Source: Bryobacteraceae bacterium
GTDB taxonomy: Bacteria > Acidobacteriota > Terriglobia > Bryobacterales > Bryobacteraceae
Reading direction: 5' to 3'
DNA length: 18,485 nucleotides
Assembly: GCA_030039005.1 (NCBI GenBank)
Contig: JASHQT010000416.1
Coordinates: forward strand, 1 to 18,485
Part shown: positions 8,205 to 17,261 of the stretch, in pieces
Position numbering within the stretch: position 1 is the stretch's first letter
How the letters are laid out: every line of letters begins with the position of its first letter
Program-made: the position numbers and the translations under genes
The notes under the pieces: model-generated
The model's database searches: none
What the model was told of the DNA's origin: nothing
Seen by the model: only the letters and a program-made list of their open reading frames with translations

Positions 8205-8367
8205 AGCTATCCCTCGTTGTCGTGAACCTATAAATGGCCCGCGGAAAGGTCGGATCCAAACTGCCCGGAACGCGAAAGGAATCTTCGCGATCATCGGCTC
8301 GTCTTGACCCAATGCCCCACTGGCGGGGCAAGAGTCAGCATCATGGCGCATCATGGCGACTAACGTT
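8205..8367 (-). pseudogene. Relic of a KIPFAFRA secreted-protein gene
   Basis: Read on the minus strand, the stretch GGTCAAGAC...GCGAAGATTCCTTTCGCGTT corresponds to the GQD...AKIPFAFRA part of the gene at 3843-4259, and GACCTTTCCGCGGGCCA to its DLPAGQ part. CGCCATGATGCTGAC matches the signal-peptide region. The signal-to-core distance is 2 nt longer than in the intact gene, so the frame is broken; the original start codon context is deleted, and similarity fades after about 50 codons. It lies immediately beside R3, in the same place as the intact gene beside R1. The remaining gap back to the kinase stop at 8075 shows nothing recognisable. Confidence 0.72.
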
Positions 8368-8480
8368 GCCTCCAATTAAATAGGCGCAAAACGCGACACC
8401 AGCGGATCATGCCAAAGCTAGCGTAGTTTTTCAGCCCCGGCGTAGCGGTATAATTCTGCCCATAGACAATGGAGAGAGTG
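8368..8480 (+). repeat. Repeat R3: promoter region and sigma-gene start of module 2
   Basis: Gap-free match to R2 (5103-5215) at offset 3265 with three mismatches, two of them just after the TATAAT box. It leads directly into the intact sigma gene. Confidence 0.92.
8449..8454 (+). promoter_or_regulatory. Probable -10 box (TATAAT) of the sigma-kinase operon
   Basis: TATAAT conserved with R2; the -35 zone around 8425-8432 (AGTTTTTC) is weak. The ATG at 8469 is only 15 nt past the box, with no Shine-Dalgarno between, so the message would be nearly leaderless. Confidence 0.55.
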
Positions 8481-9086
8481 GGACAATCCGGTCCACCGTC
8501 AGTGGGTCAAGTCAGTACGCTCCTCCGTGCCTGGGGAAACGGCGACCAGAACGCTCTGGAGAAACTGACGCCCATCGTTTATGACGAGCTTCGCCGTCTG
8601 GCTCGCCGCCATATGAAAGGTGAACGCCCCGGACACAGCCTCCAAACCACGGCCCTGGTAAATGAAGCCTACACGCGACTGGTGGATTATAAGCGCATGC
8701 AATGGCAGAACCGCGCCCATTTCTTCGCCGTTTCTTCCCAGTTGATGCGGCGAATTCTGGTGGACCATGCCCGGCGCCATAACCTGAAACGCGGTGGCGA
8801 CGTGCAGCACGTCTCGCTGGAGCAGGCGGCCCTGCTGGCCGCGGACGAGGACACGGATCTAGTGTCGCTGGATGATGCGATGAACGCGTTAGCGCGGATC
8901 GATCCACGTAAAGTGCAAGTGGTTGAAATGCGCTTCTTTGGCGGACTCAGTGTGGAAGAGATCGCTGAGGTCCTCAAGGTATCGACGGTCACGGTGAAGC
9001 GGGACTGGAGGACGGCCCGGACTTGGCTATACCGGGAACTGACTGGCGGAACTACCGATGCACCCGGAACGATGGAAACAAGTTGA
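8469..9086 (+). CDS. ECF-like RNA polymerase sigma factor (TIGR02999 type)
   Basis: 205 residues, the normal size for this group. It would direct RNA polymerase to a special set of promoters. Region 2 spans about residues 35-105 ([49 protein letters not shown]). Region 4 spans about 135-192, with [20 protein letters not shown] followed by [14 protein letters not shown] as the helix-turn-helix. Start ATG 8469 fits the family's short N-terminus ([18 protein letters not shown] follows within 15 residues) and is conserved in R2; no Shine-Dalgarno is visible. The stop overlaps the kinase ATG by 29 nt, so the two are one operon with coupled translation. No separate anti-sigma gene is present; in this arrangement the adjacent kinase is the natural candidate regulator, which is inference. 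Whether it drives the R2/R3 promoters cannot be told. Confidence 0.95.
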   Translation: MERVGQSGPPSVGQVSTLLRAWGNGDQNALEKLTPIVYDELRRLARRHMKGERPGHSLQTTALVNEAYTRLVDYKRMQWQNRAHFFAVSSQLMRRILVDHARRHNLKRGGDVQHVSLEQAALLAADEDTDLVSLDDAMNALARIDPRKVQVVEMRFFGGLSVEEIAEVLKVSTVTVKRDWRTARTWLYRELTGGTTDAPGTMETS

Positions 9087-9359
9087 CGACGTTTTGCAGT
9101 CGGTCCGCGAACGCGCGCCCGAAGAGCGCGACGCGTTTGTGCGCCAGGCGTGCGCCGGTGACCAGGCACTGGAGCGCGAAGTCCGGTCTCTACTGGCGTT
9201 AGACTCTCGAGCAGAAAATTTCTTAGCGCGTCCGGCAATGGAAGTAGCTGCACGTGCCTTCGCGGACCGGCAAGGAACGATCGACCTCGCGATGGGCCGG
9301 ATGATCTCCCATTACCGCATCGTCGAGAAACTCGGGGGTGGTGGAATGGGAGTGGTCTA
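9011..9359 (+). repeat. Duplicated block A: sigma-gene tail plus first 100 kinase codons (copy 2)
   Basis: Partner of 5224-5572 at constant offset 3787. The end of the homology inside the glycine loop marks a probable recombination joint between kinase genes. Confidence 0.85.
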
Positions 9360-12300
9360 CAAAGCTGAGGATTCACGCCTGGACCGTTTCGTCGCTTTGA
9401 AATTCTTGTCGGATGAGCTCGGCCAGGACTCCGAGACTCTCAGCCGTTTCCAGCGCGAGGCGCGAGCCGCTTCCGTTTTAAATCATCCGAACATCTGCAC
9501 CGTCCATGAGATCGGTAAAGCGGGCGAGCAATCCTACATCGTCATGGAATATCTGGAAGGCGTGACGCTGCAGGAGCGCATCGCCGGGCGGCCGATGGAT
9601 ACTGAAGCGTTGCTGTCGCTGGCGATCGAAATCGCGGATGCACTGGACGCCGCGCACTCGAAAGGCATCGTACATCGCGACATCAAGCCCGCGAACATCT
9701 TCATTACTGATCGCGGACACGCCAAGATCCTGGATTTCGGTCTGGCAAAGGTTCAGGCAGCTACTTCCGGCAGCCTAGCCAGCACGCAGATCTTCACCAG
9801 CCCCGGTTCCATCCTGGGGACGGTTTGCTACATGTCGCCGGAGCAAGTCCGCGCCAGACCTGTGGACGCACGCACGGATTTATTCTCGTTCGGCGTGGTG
9901 CTTTATGAAATGGCAACCGGCGCGCTGCCATTTCGCGGGGAGAGTCCGGGAACTATTTTTGAATCCATTCTCAACCGCTCTCCCGTGCCTCCCGTGCGGC
10001 TGAATCCCGGCGTCCCGCCGGAATTAGAGCGCATCATCGTTAAATGCCTGGAGAAGGATCGCGATCTGCGCTACCAGCACGCTTCGGAGATTCGCAGCGA
10101 CCTCCAGCGCCTGAGGCGGGACGCAGATTCGGGCCGCGCCGCGACAGCTCTTCCCTCTCCCGAGCCGCGCGCCGCCAGCGACAGTTCGGCGACATGCGCT
10201 CCGGGCGCAAAACTCGGGTCTTATGAGATTGTCGCCCCGCTTGGCGCCGGGGGGATGGGCGAAGTCTATCGCGCCTTCGACACCCGCCTGGAGCGCGCCG
10301 TTGCGATCAAGATTCTGCCCGCCGCCTTTTTCGCGGACCCTGATCGGTTACGCCGCTTCAAGCAGGAAGCGCGCTTGGCATCGGCCCTCAACCACCCCAA
10401 TATCGTTACCATCTACGAACTAGGGCAGCACGGTTCCACTCAATACATTGCAATGGAGCTCATAGAGGGAACGACGCTGGCCGCTCTGCTTCAGGTCGGC
10501 TTGCTGCCGGTAGGAAGGGTGATCGAAATCGCGGCGCACGTTGCCGAGGGGCTGGCCAAGGCGCATGAAGCGGGCATCGCGCATCGAGACTTAAAGCCCG
10601 AAAACGTAATGGTCTCCTACGACGGATTCGTCAAAATCCTCGACTTCGGTCTGGCGAAAATCGCGCCACCCGCCGAGGATCCGTCGGAGACCCTCCACAT
10701 GTCCGTGTGGCACACTGAACCGGGCCGGCTTTGGGGAACGCGGCAACCAGCGGAGCAGGCTGCTACTGAACCGGGTCGGTTTTGGGAAACACGGCGGTAC
10801 ATGTCACCGGAGCAGGCTGTCAGCGGCCAGGTTGATTTCCGGTCCGACCAGTTCTCATTCGGCTTGATGCTCTACGAAATGCTGACTGGAAAGCGTCCTT
10901 TCGAGAAACGCACGGCAGCGGAGACGATCACGGCCCTTCTACGGGACCAAGCCGAGCCAATCGGAGTGCAAAACCCCGAAATCCCCGCTCCGCTGCGTTG
11001 GGCTGTCGAGAGATGTCTGGCGAAGCAGCCTGATAAACGCTACGCTTCCACCCGTGATCTCGCGCGCGAACTTGCAGCCATTCGCGAGAGCTTTTCGGAA
11101 AAACCGATTCACCAAATGGAGGTCAAACCGGTGGAGGCCCGGCCGGCGGGCTTTCCGGTGCAGCGTACCCGGTTTGTGGGGCGCGAGAAGGAAGTAACTG
11201 CCGCCCGGGAACTGTTGATGCGGCCCGACGTCCGTCTGGTCACGGTTACCGGTCCTGGCGGGATCGGTAAAACGCGTCTCGCGGTGGAGGTGGCGAGTGG
11301 CCTAGTGGAGGGTTTTCCGGGTGGTACATATTTTGTCCCGCTCTCTGCGCTGACCGATCCGGGCTTGATCGCTTCGGTGGTGGTGCAGACGCTGGGAATG
11401 CGGGAAGCGGGAAGCCAGTCTCCGCTTGAGATTCTCAAGAAGAAGCTGCAGGATCCGTTGCACCCGCCCCTGCTGCTGCTGATGGACAATTTCGAGCACC
11501 TCACGGCGGCGGCGTCCACCGTGGCCGAACTCCTGGCGATGGCGCCCAATCTCAAAATCGTCGTAACCAGCCGGGCGGCCCTGCATGTGTACGGAGAACA
11601 GGAATTTCCGGTGCCGCCGCTGGCACTGCCGGATTCGCTATCGCGGCTTTCGCTGGAGGCGCTGTTGCAGTATCCGGCGATCGCGCTATTCGTCCAACGG
11701 GCCGTGGCTGCCAAGCCGGATTTTGAATTGAATCGGGAGAACGCCCGCACCGTCACGGAAATTTGCACCCGCCTGGACGGTCTGCCCCTGGCGATCGAGC
11801 TAGCGGCGGCGCGGGTCAAAGTGCTTTCCCCGGCTTCGATGCTGACACGGCTCACCAACCGGTTGCAGTTACTGACGGGTGGCGCGCGGGACCTGCCGCA
11901 GAGGCAGCAGACGCTGCGCTCTGCCATCGATTGGAGCTACGACCTGCTGAGCTCTGCCGACCAAAAGCTTTTCCGCAGATTATCGGTGTTCGTCGGTGGA
12001 AGCAATTTGGAAGGCGTGGAAGCGGTCTGCGACACGAAAGGCGATCTCGATTTGGACCTGCTGGATGGAATGGCGTCCATGGTGGACAAAAGCCTGCTGC
12101 AGCAGGTGGAACAGCCCAACGGTGAATCTCGCTTTTTGATGCTGGAAACGATTCGCGAGTACGCCCTGGAAAAGCTGGAGGCCAGCGGCGAGCAGGCTCT
12201 CACGAAGCGCGCGCACGCCGCCTATTGCTTGGTGTTGGCCGAGGAAGAATCTACCGCGCCCAGCGGCGCCGACGAAGCCGAATGGCTGGAACGTTTCGCG

Positions 12301-13362
12301 CTGGAACACGATAATTTTCGCGCAGCCCTGGAATGGTTGACGGAAACCGGAGATGCGGAGTGGGGGTTGCGTCTTTGCGCCGCCCTGTTTCGCTTCTGGG
12401 AGACGCGCGAGTATCTCGCCGAGGGCCGGGACAGGTTCGGCAAGCTGCTGAAACTGCCCGCGGCCGCCTCTCCCACCAAGACGCGGGAGCGTGCGACGTT
12501 TCTCGCCGGCGTGCTGGCGAGCGAACAGTTGGATTACGCTTCTTCGGACGCACTCTTCCGCGAAAGTCTGGATCTCGCGCGCCAGTTGGGGGATAAGCAA
12601 GGCATCGCCGTTTCGCTGAACGGGCTGGCGGTGAACGCCCGGCATCGGGGCGAGAGTACGGCTGCGCATGCTCTGTTCGAAGAAGGCCTGACGCTGTGGA
12701 GGGAGTTGGGCGACCAGAAGGCTGTCGCCCGTTGCCTCAGCAACCTGGCGGGTGTGGTCAAATTGCAGGGTAATTACGCGAACGCGCATTCGCTATACGA
12801 GGAATGTCTCGCAATTTTTCTAGGACTGGGGGATCGGACAGGCGTCGCCTGGTCGCTGAATTCCCAGGGCGATGTCGCCCGGGATCAAGGTGACTCCACC
12901 GCCGCTCAAGCTTTGTACGAAAGGGCTTTGGGGATTTTTCGGGAGCTGGGTGACCGTTGGGGCATTGCCGGCACGCTGACGGATTTGGGAACCTTGGCGA
13001 GGGAACAACGAAATATTTCCGCCGCTCACGTCCTTTACCGGGAAAGCCTCAAACTTTTTCAGGAATTGGAACATAAGCGCGGGATTGCGCGTTTGCTCGA
13101 GTGCTTCGCGGCGTTGGCGGCAGCTCAACGCCAACCGGAGCGTGCGCTGCGTTTGGCAGGCGCAGCGGCTGCCTTGCGCCAAAGTATTGGCGCTCCGCTC
13201 GGTCCCGCCGAGCATACCAAACTCGAAGCCATCTTGGACCCCGCCAGACAGGCACTGGCCAACACTACAGGCGCGACCGCCTGGTTGGAAGGTTGGGCAC
13301 TGCCGGTGGAGAAGGCCATCGAGGGAGCGCTGCTGCCCGAGAGCGCAGTTTATCCTGGTTAG
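9058..13362 (+). CDS. Tandem Ser/Thr kinase - STAND/NB-ARC ATPase - TPR signalling protein
   Basis: 1434 residues. Leader 1-84 matches the kinase at 5271. Kinase 1 (about 85-355): [10 protein letters not shown] 92-101, Lys115, HRDIKPAN 206-213, DFG 226-228. Linker about 356-387. Kinase 2 (about 388-675): [10 protein letters not shown] 395-404, Lys418, HRDLKPEN 509-516, DFG 529-531. Both have every catalytic residue. A STAND-type ATPase follows: RFVGREKEV, Walker [11 protein letters not shown] (731-740), Walker [11 protein letters not shown] (805-814), VVTSRA (835-840) and [13 protein letters not shown] (908-920). C-terminal TPR-like repeats cover about 1140-1350, with recurring [14 protein letters not shown] units. 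No membrane helix is seen, so a large cytoplasmic receptor or scaffold is likely. The activation segment of kinase 2 holds a tandem duplication (553-587) and has [10 protein letters not shown] in place of GT..YMSPEQ. Start ATG 9058 overlaps the sigma gene by 29 nt. Ligand and targets unknown. Confidence 0.95.
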   Translation: MHPERWKQVDDVLQSVRERAPEERDAFVRQACAGDQALEREVRSLLALDSRAENFLARPAMEVAARAFADRQGTIDLAMGRMISHYRIVEKLGGGGMGVVYKAEDSRLDRFVALKFLSDELGQDSETLSRFQREARAASVLNHPNICTVHEIGKAGEQSYIVMEYLEGVTLQERIAGRPMDTEALLSLAIEIADALDAAHSKGIVHRDIKPANIFITDRGHAKILDFGLAKVQAATSGSLASTQIFTSPGSILGTVCYMSPEQVRARPVDARTDLFSFGVVLYEMATGALPFRGESPGTIFESILNRSPVPPVRLNPGVPPELERIIVKCLEKDRDLRYQHASEIRSDLQRLRRDADSGRAATALPSPEPRAASDSSATCAPGAKLGSYEIVAPLGAGGMGEVYRAFDTRLERAVAIKILPAAFFADPDRLRRFKQEARLASALNHPNIVTIYELGQHGSTQYIAMELIEGTTLAALLQVGLLPVGRVIEIAAHVAEGLAKAHEAGIAHRDLKPENVMVSYDGFVKILDFGLAKIAPPAEDPSETLHMSVWHTEPGRLWGTRQPAEQAATEPGRFWETRRYMSPEQAVSGQVDFRSDQFSFGLMLYEMLTGKRPFEKRTAAETITALLRDQAEPIGVQNPEIPAPLRWAVERCLAKQPDKRYASTRDLARELAAIRESFSEKPIHQMEVKPVEARPAGFPVQRTRFVGREKEVTAARELLMRPDVRLVTVTGPGGIGKTRLAVEVASGLVEGFPGGTYFVPLSALTDPGLIASVVVQTLGMREAGSQSPLEILKKKLQDPLHPPLLLLMDNFEHLTAAASTVAELLAMAPNLKIVVTSRAALHVYGEQEFPVPPLALPDSLSRLSLEALLQYPAIALFVQRAVAAKPDFELNRENARTVTEICTRLDGLPLAIELAAARVKVLSPASMLTRLTNRLQLLTGGARDLPQRQQTLRSAIDWSYDLLSSADQKLFRRLSVFVGGSNLEGVEAVCDTKGDLDLDLLDGMASMVDKSLLQQVEQPNGESRFLMLETIREYALEKLEASGEQALTKRAHAAYCLVLAEEESTAPSGADEAEWLERFALEHDNFRAALEWLTETGDAEWGLRLCAALFRFWETREYLAEGRDRFGKLLKLPAAASPTKTRERATFLAGVLASEQLDYASSDALFRESLDLARQLGDKQGIAVSLNGLAVNARHRGESTAAHALFEEGLTLWRELGDQKAVARCLSNLAGVVKLQGNYANAHSLYEECLAIFLGLGDRTGVAWSLNSQGDVARDQGDSTAAQALYERALGIFRELGDRWGIAGTLTDLGTLAREQRNISAAHVLYRESLKLFQELEHKRGIARLLECFAALAAAQRQPERALRLAGAAAALRQSIGAPLGPAEHTKLEAILDPARQALANTTGATAWLEGWALPVEKAIEGALLPESAVYPG
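10714..10818 (+). repeat. In-frame tandem duplication in the activation segment of kinase 2
   Basis: Unit 1 (10714-10761) encodes [16 protein letters not shown]; unit 2 (10765-10818) encodes [18 protein letters not shown]. The DNA units match closely over their first 30 bases and last 11, and unit 1 is 6 nt shorter, having lost the YMSP region. One Ala codon separates them. Confidence 0.85.
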
Positions 13363-13392
13363 CGCGGGGTTCGCGCGCAGGAACGACAGCGA

Positions 13393-13665
13393 TTATTCCG
13401 CTGTGGCCGGATCGATGAGCCGGCGGACGGCGGAGACGCGGTTGGAGGGAATGCCAACGCGCCGCGCGTGTTCGTGGATCGTCGCCTCATCCGGCGCCAG
13501 GTACACGCAGTACACCTTGTCGCCGGTCACGTAGCTGTGGAGCCATTGGATCTCGCAACCCAGGCTCCGCAGAACGTTAACCGATTTTTGGGATAATTCC
13601 CGCCATTGGGCATCCGACAGATTTCCGGCGCCCGGAACTTCGCGTTCGATTACGAATTTGGGCAT
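13393..13665 (-). CDS. DUF4242 (SCO4226-like, possibly nickel-binding) small protein
   Basis: 90 residues with the family pattern: MPKFVIEREVPGAGNLSDAQ, a mid Cys in SLGCEIQWLHSYVTGDKVYC and APDEATIHEHARRVGIPSNR. This is a ferredoxin-like-fold family; one member has been described as nickel-binding, but the role is generally unknown. The start is the ATG at 13665, with GAGG five bases upstream; a longer frame to 13716 would cover the neighbour's ribosome site. No signal peptide. It is divergent from the OsmC-family gene with 49 nt between the two starts, so they share a promoter region. Its 3' end converges on the large kinase gene with 30 nt between. Confidence 0.85.
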   Translation of the reverse strand: MPKFVIEREVPGAGNLSDAQWRELSQKSVNVLRSLGCEIQWLHSYVTGDKVYCVYLAPDEATIHEHARRVGIPSNRVSAVRRLIDPATAE

Positions 13666-13714
13666 GGTTGCCTCAGTTGATGCTAGCATGTCACAGAACA
13701 AAATAGAGGCCGCC

Positions 13715-14248
13715 ATGGATCTCCGATCTCTGCAGAAACCATTGAAAGAACGCTACCGCAGCGACCCCACGGCCTCGCAAATCACCATCCAGGCGAAAGC
13801 CGGCCAGACGAATGTCGCCGTGGCCTGCTCGGTGGACATCGGGCGCGCCATTTACCAAGCCGAGGCACATCAGGGAGTCGGCGGCGCCGGTACGGGCGCC
13901 TGTTCCGGAGACCTTTTGCTTGGGGCGCTCGCGGCCTGTGCGCAGATCACCTGTCAAATGGTGGCGGCCGCCATGGGCATACCCACCGAACGTATCGAGG
14001 TGGTCGTGGAGGGAGAGTTGGATCTTCGCGGCACGCTTGGCATATCCAAGGACGTGCCCGTCGGTTTCGGGAGCATTCAACTTCACTTTGATATTGCCGC
14101 GCCGGATTCGACGCCGGAGCAACGGCGTGCATTGCAGGAAAAAACGGAACAGTTCTGCGTGGTGCTGCAAACCCTAACACGCCCGCCGAAAATCGAAACC
14201 GAGTGGGTATATCAGGATGAAAGCAGAAGAGGGCCGGAACAATTGTGA
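13715..14248 (+). CDS. OsmC/Ohr-family protein (probable thiol peroxidase)
   Basis: 177 residues. OsmC-family proteins reduce organic hydroperoxides using a Cys pair. Visible here are GACSGDLLLGALAACAQITC (Cys75 and Cys80, in the usual ALAAC helix position) and EQFCVVLQTL (Cys148), the expected site of the resolving or peroxidatic partner. The C-terminus KIETEWVYQ is a normal family end. The start is the ATG at 13715, with GAGG five bases upstream (13706-13709); the frame stays open to 13658 but that part has no better ribosome site. The family's substrates vary and some members are not peroxidases, so the enzyme role is probable rather than shown. Together with the divergent DUF4242 gene it suggests a small stress-related pair. 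Confidence 0.85.
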   Translation: MDLRSLQKPLKERYRSDPTASQITIQAKAGQTNVAVACSVDIGRAIYQAEAHQGVGGAGTGACSGDLLLGALAACAQITCQMVAAAMGIPTERIEVVVEGELDLRGTLGISKDVPVGFGSIQLHFDIAAPDSTPEQRRALQEKTEQFCVVLQTLTRPPKIETEWVYQDESRRGPEQL

Positions 14249-14291
14249 TCGGGGAAATTGGCGCAGTTGAACGCGGATGAACTGTTCGCCT

Positions 14292-16898
14292 TTATTCCGT
14301 ACGCAATGCCTGGGAAGGCTCGATGGCCGAGGCCCGGCGCGCGGGAAGATAGCATCCAGCAAGAGCGGCCAGGGCGAAGCCTGCCGCGGCGGCGAGCAAC
14401 GCCGAAGCGTCCGTCGTGCGGACCTGATAGAGCAAGGACTCGAGAACGCGCGTGACCGCCAGCGATCCGGTCAGCCCGGCGGCAATGCCTAGGCCCACCA
14501 GCGTAGCCCCCTGCTGGAGAACATGGCGCGTAATGGCGGATCGGGTAGCGCCCAGCGCCATGCGAACCCCGATTTCACTCGTCCGACGCGTTACGGTATA
14601 GGCGAGCAATCCGTAGATTCCAACCACGGCGAGCAGCAGGGCGCAGGCGGCAAACAACGCAAGCAGCACCGTCTGAAAGCGCTCGCGCGCCACGGTCCCC
14701 AAGATGAGGCTATCCATGTTTTCGAAGTTCACCGCGGTATCCGGATTGAGTAGCGTGACGATCTGCTTGATCCGCGGCTGCAGGCTTCCCGGCCCACGCA
14801 CGACCAGCGAAGCATTAATTCTCGTGTCCGCGTGTTGGAAGTAGTCGACGAAGACTTCCGGAAACACTGGCCGTCTTAGGCCTTCGTTGCGTACATCCGG
14901 CACAACTCCAACGATCGTCATGAACTCAGGTTTGCGATCGAACCCAAAAAACCGGATGCGCTTACCGACCGCGTCGCCGTTTGGAAAGAATTTCTTCTCG
15001 AGCGCGACGTTCACCACGACCACTTGGCTGGTGGAGCGTTCATCGTCGCCGGTAAACCCGCGTCCTTTAAGAACCGGCAGCCCGAAGGCTCGAAAAAAAT
15101 CGGGCGTGACCAAGGAATAATCGGCATCGGGGCCCAAGTGCGGGTCGGCGGGCAACGGCCTTCCCTCGATCTCGAAACCTCCGTCCGGTGCGCCCTCAAA
15201 AGGTAAGCCGTGAATGAAAGCGGCCGCTTGAACTCCGGGCAAACGCTCGATCTGCACGAGCATTTGGGAACCTGCCCGGCGCACATAGGCGCCATCCACC
15301 GAATTGCCGTCCGCCGAAGCGGGCCAAGTAAGGTCGGCGACGTAGACGCCCGAGGAAGACAATCCGGTTTCGACGTGCGCCAGGCGCCAATAGCTCTTGA
15401 GGAGCAGCGAGGCGCCGCTCAGTAAAATTATCGCGAGCGCTACCTGACCCACCACCAGCACTTGGCTCCAGCGCTTTTGAGCCGGGCCCTCGCCTCTGCC
15501 CTGACTCAGCGCACCGGTTACATCATAATCTCGGGAACCGTTGAGCGAAGGCAGAAGGCCGAACAAAATACCGGCGAGCAATGACAGCCCCGCTGAAAAG
15601 AAAAGTACGCCTGTGTCGATCTCGAGATTTTGGAGGCGCGGTATGCCCGCGGGCGCGGTGGCGCGCAGCGTTCTCACTCCGGCAGCAGCGAGCGCCAGTC
15701 CCGCGATTCCGCCGGCGGAAGCTAGCAGGATGCTTTCGGTGAGCAGTTGACGAACCAGACGTCCGCCGGCCGCGCCCAGTGCGCGCCGCATTGCCAATTC
15801 CTTCCGGCGCGCCGAGGCCCGCGCCAGGAGCAGGTTGGAAACGTTCACGCACGCAATCAGCAGCACCATGGTTACCGCGGCCCAAAGAATCCAAAGTGCC
15901 GGCCGGACGCCCGCGACCAAGGAATCATAGAGTGAGCGAACGCGGATACCCTCGTGTCGATCGTCCACATATTCCTTCGCCAGGCGCGCGGCGATGACAT
16001 CCATGTCGGATTGCGCTCGCGGCACCGTCACGCCGGGCTTCAGCCGGCCTACCACGCGATAGTTGTGCGCCGATCGGCTGGAATCGTCCGGAAAGAGATC
16101 ATTGGGCAGCCATAGCTGGGCGTTCCCAGGAAAATCGAACTTGGGCGGCATGACGCCGATCACGGAAAACTGCATGCCGGCCACACGCAAACTTTTTCCG
16201 ACCGCGTTGGCCGGAGCACCGAAGAGCGATTCCGCCAGCTCGTATCCGAGAAGCAGCGTGGTGGGACCGCCCGGCTTTTGTTCGCCGGCGCTGAAGGTGC
16301 GGCCGATCGCGGCCGGGGTCGCCATGACCCGAAAGAATCCGTTTCCCACCGCCGCCATGCGGGCGCGCCGCGCCGGGAAATCGCCGGAGACAGTTACGGC
16401 GTCCAGGCCGAAGGCCGCCATCGATTCCATTGTCCGGCTCTGGGCGCGCCAATCACGCAGGTCGAGCCCGGAAACATTCATGAGGTGGCCATCTTCGGCG
16501 GTCTGGTTGAGTTGCACCATCTGCTCGGGGTCAGGGTAGGGAAGCGCGCTCAACAAAACGGCTTTCACGGCGCTGAACATCGCAGTGTTCATTCCGATGC
16601 CAAGCGCAAGCACGGCGATCGCCGTCGCGGTGAACGCGGGAGTCTTCTTAAGTACCCGCCAACCGAAGCGAATGTCCTGGCAGAACTGCTCGATGCTGTT
16701 CCATCCCCACTGCTCGCGGCTGTCTTCCCGCAGCATAGTCACATTGCCGAATTGACGGCGGGCCAGCATAACGGCTTCGTCGTCACTGTGGCCTTGCTCC
16801 CGCAGCCGGTCGACTTTCTCGGCCAGGTGTTCCGCCATCTCCGCGGCCAGTTCACGCTCGACGCGCCGCCGCTCGCGCCAGCGCGATACCGGGTTCAT
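14292..16898 (-). CDS. ADOP-type orphan ABC permease (MacB/FtsX-like, duplicated)
   Basis: 868 residues. N-terminal cytoplasmic region 1-75 (RRVERELAAEMAEHLAEKVD, EAVMLARRQFGNVTMLRED) is characteristic of the acidobacterial duplicated orphan permease group. A first membrane helix follows at about 88-112 (ALGIGMNTAMFSAV), then a MacB-like periplasmic domain to about 330, FtsX helices at about 333-357, 388-410 and 430-450, and a helix at 478-500 that opens the second half. A second periplasmic domain and three final helices (about 755-855, including IGVRMALGATRSAI) complete it. No ATPase domain is present and no ATPase gene lies nearby, hence 'orphan'. The start ATG overlaps the stop of the PadR gene (ATGA, 4 nt), so the two are translationally coupled. 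Likely MacB-like mechanotransmission or export; substrate unknown. It ends 43 nt from the convergent OsmC gene. Confidence 0.95.
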   Translation of the reverse strand: MNPVSRWRERRRVERELAAEMAEHLAEKVDRLREQGHSDDEAVMLARRQFGNVTMLREDSREQWGWNSIEQFCQDIRFGWRVLKKTPAFTATAIAVLALGIGMNTAMFSAVKAVLLSALPYPDPEQMVQLNQTAEDGHLMNVSGLDLRDWRAQSRTMESMAAFGLDAVTVSGDFPARRARMAAVGNGFFRVMATPAAIGRTFSAGEQKPGGPTTLLLGYELAESLFGAPANAVGKSLRVAGMQFSVIGVMPPKFDFPGNAQLWLPNDLFPDDSSRSAHNYRVVGRLKPGVTVPRAQSDMDVIAARLAKEYVDDRHEGIRVRSLYDSLVAGVRPALWILWAAVTMVLLIACVNVSNLLLARASARRKELAMRRALGAAGGRLVRQLLTESILLASAGGIAGLALAAAGVRTLRATAPAGIPRLQNLEIDTGVLFFSAGLSLLAGILFGLLPSLNGSRDYDVTGALSQGRGEGPAQKRWSQVLVVGQVALAIILLSGASLLLKSYWRLAHVETGLSSSGVYVADLTWPASADGNSVDGAYVRRAGSQMLVQIERLPGVQAAAFIHGLPFEGAPDGGFEIEGRPLPADPHLGPDADYSLVTPDFFRAFGLPVLKGRGFTGDDERSTSQVVVVNVALEKKFFPNGDAVGKRIRFFGFDRKPEFMTIVGVVPDVRNEGLRRPVFPEVFVDYFQHADTRINASLVVRGPGSLQPRIKQIVTLLNPDTAVNFENMDSLILGTVARERFQTVLLALFAACALLLAVVGIYGLLAYTVTRRTSEIGVRMALGATRSAITRHVLQQGATLVGLGIAAGLTGSLAVTRVLESLLYQVRTTDASALLAAAAGFALAALAGCYLPARRASAIEPSQALRTE

Positions 16899-17239
16899 GA
16901 TTCGGCCGGCCTCAGCACCCGGCCGATGCCTGCCAGAAGCCGCTCAAAGCCGGCGATTTCGCGGTCCAATTGTTTACGTCCGGCGGGCGTGAGCTTGTAT
17001 GTCCGCACTTTGCGGTTGCGCGCTGACAGGCCCCAACTCGCGGTCACCCAACGCTCGCGCAACAAGCGTTGCAACGCGGGATAGAGCGACCCTTCTTCCA
17101 CCTGCAGGATATCCTGCGAGGTCTGCTGGATTTGTTGGGCAATCGCATAGCCATGCAAAGGAGCGCCGCGCAGCGTCTGCAGGATAAGCATTTCCAGTGT
17201 TCCGGGAAGCAAGTCGTTCTGGTCTTTGCGGCGTTTCAT
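16895..17239 (-). CDS. PadR-family transcriptional regulator
   Basis: 114 residues, typical of short PadR proteins. A winged helix is visible: LPGTLEMLILQTL, APLHGYAIAQQIQ, VEEGSLYPALQRLLRERWV and a wing region ending RTYKLTPAGRKQL, followed by a dimerisation helix. It is the first gene of a two-gene operon with the ADOP permease, which in this group is the usual pairing; PadR proteins normally repress their own operon and respond to a small molecule. The start ATG 17239 has a weak ribosome site (GTGAGAAT) just upstream. The promoter 23-72 nt upstream carries a perfect inverted repeat that is the obvious operator candidate. Confidence 0.95.
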   Translation of the reverse strand: MKRRKDQNDLLPGTLEMLILQTLRGAPLHGYAIAQQIQQTSQDILQVEEGSLYPALQRLLRERWVTASWGLSARNRKVRTYKLTPAGRKQLDREIAGFERLLAGIGRVLRPAES

Positions 17240-17261
17240 ATTCTCACTTCAGCGCAGGTCC

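Noticed and set aside
11109..12789. Two minus-strand open frames of about 270 codons
   Set aside because: Antisense to the Walker and TPR region of the large kinase; Arg/Ser-rich and Gln/Arg-rich shadow composition with no motif.
14249..14291. Weak CAGTT/AACTG hairpin between the OsmC and ADOP genes as a shared terminator
   Set aside because: The stem is short with a bulge and there is no T-run on either strand; not enough to call.
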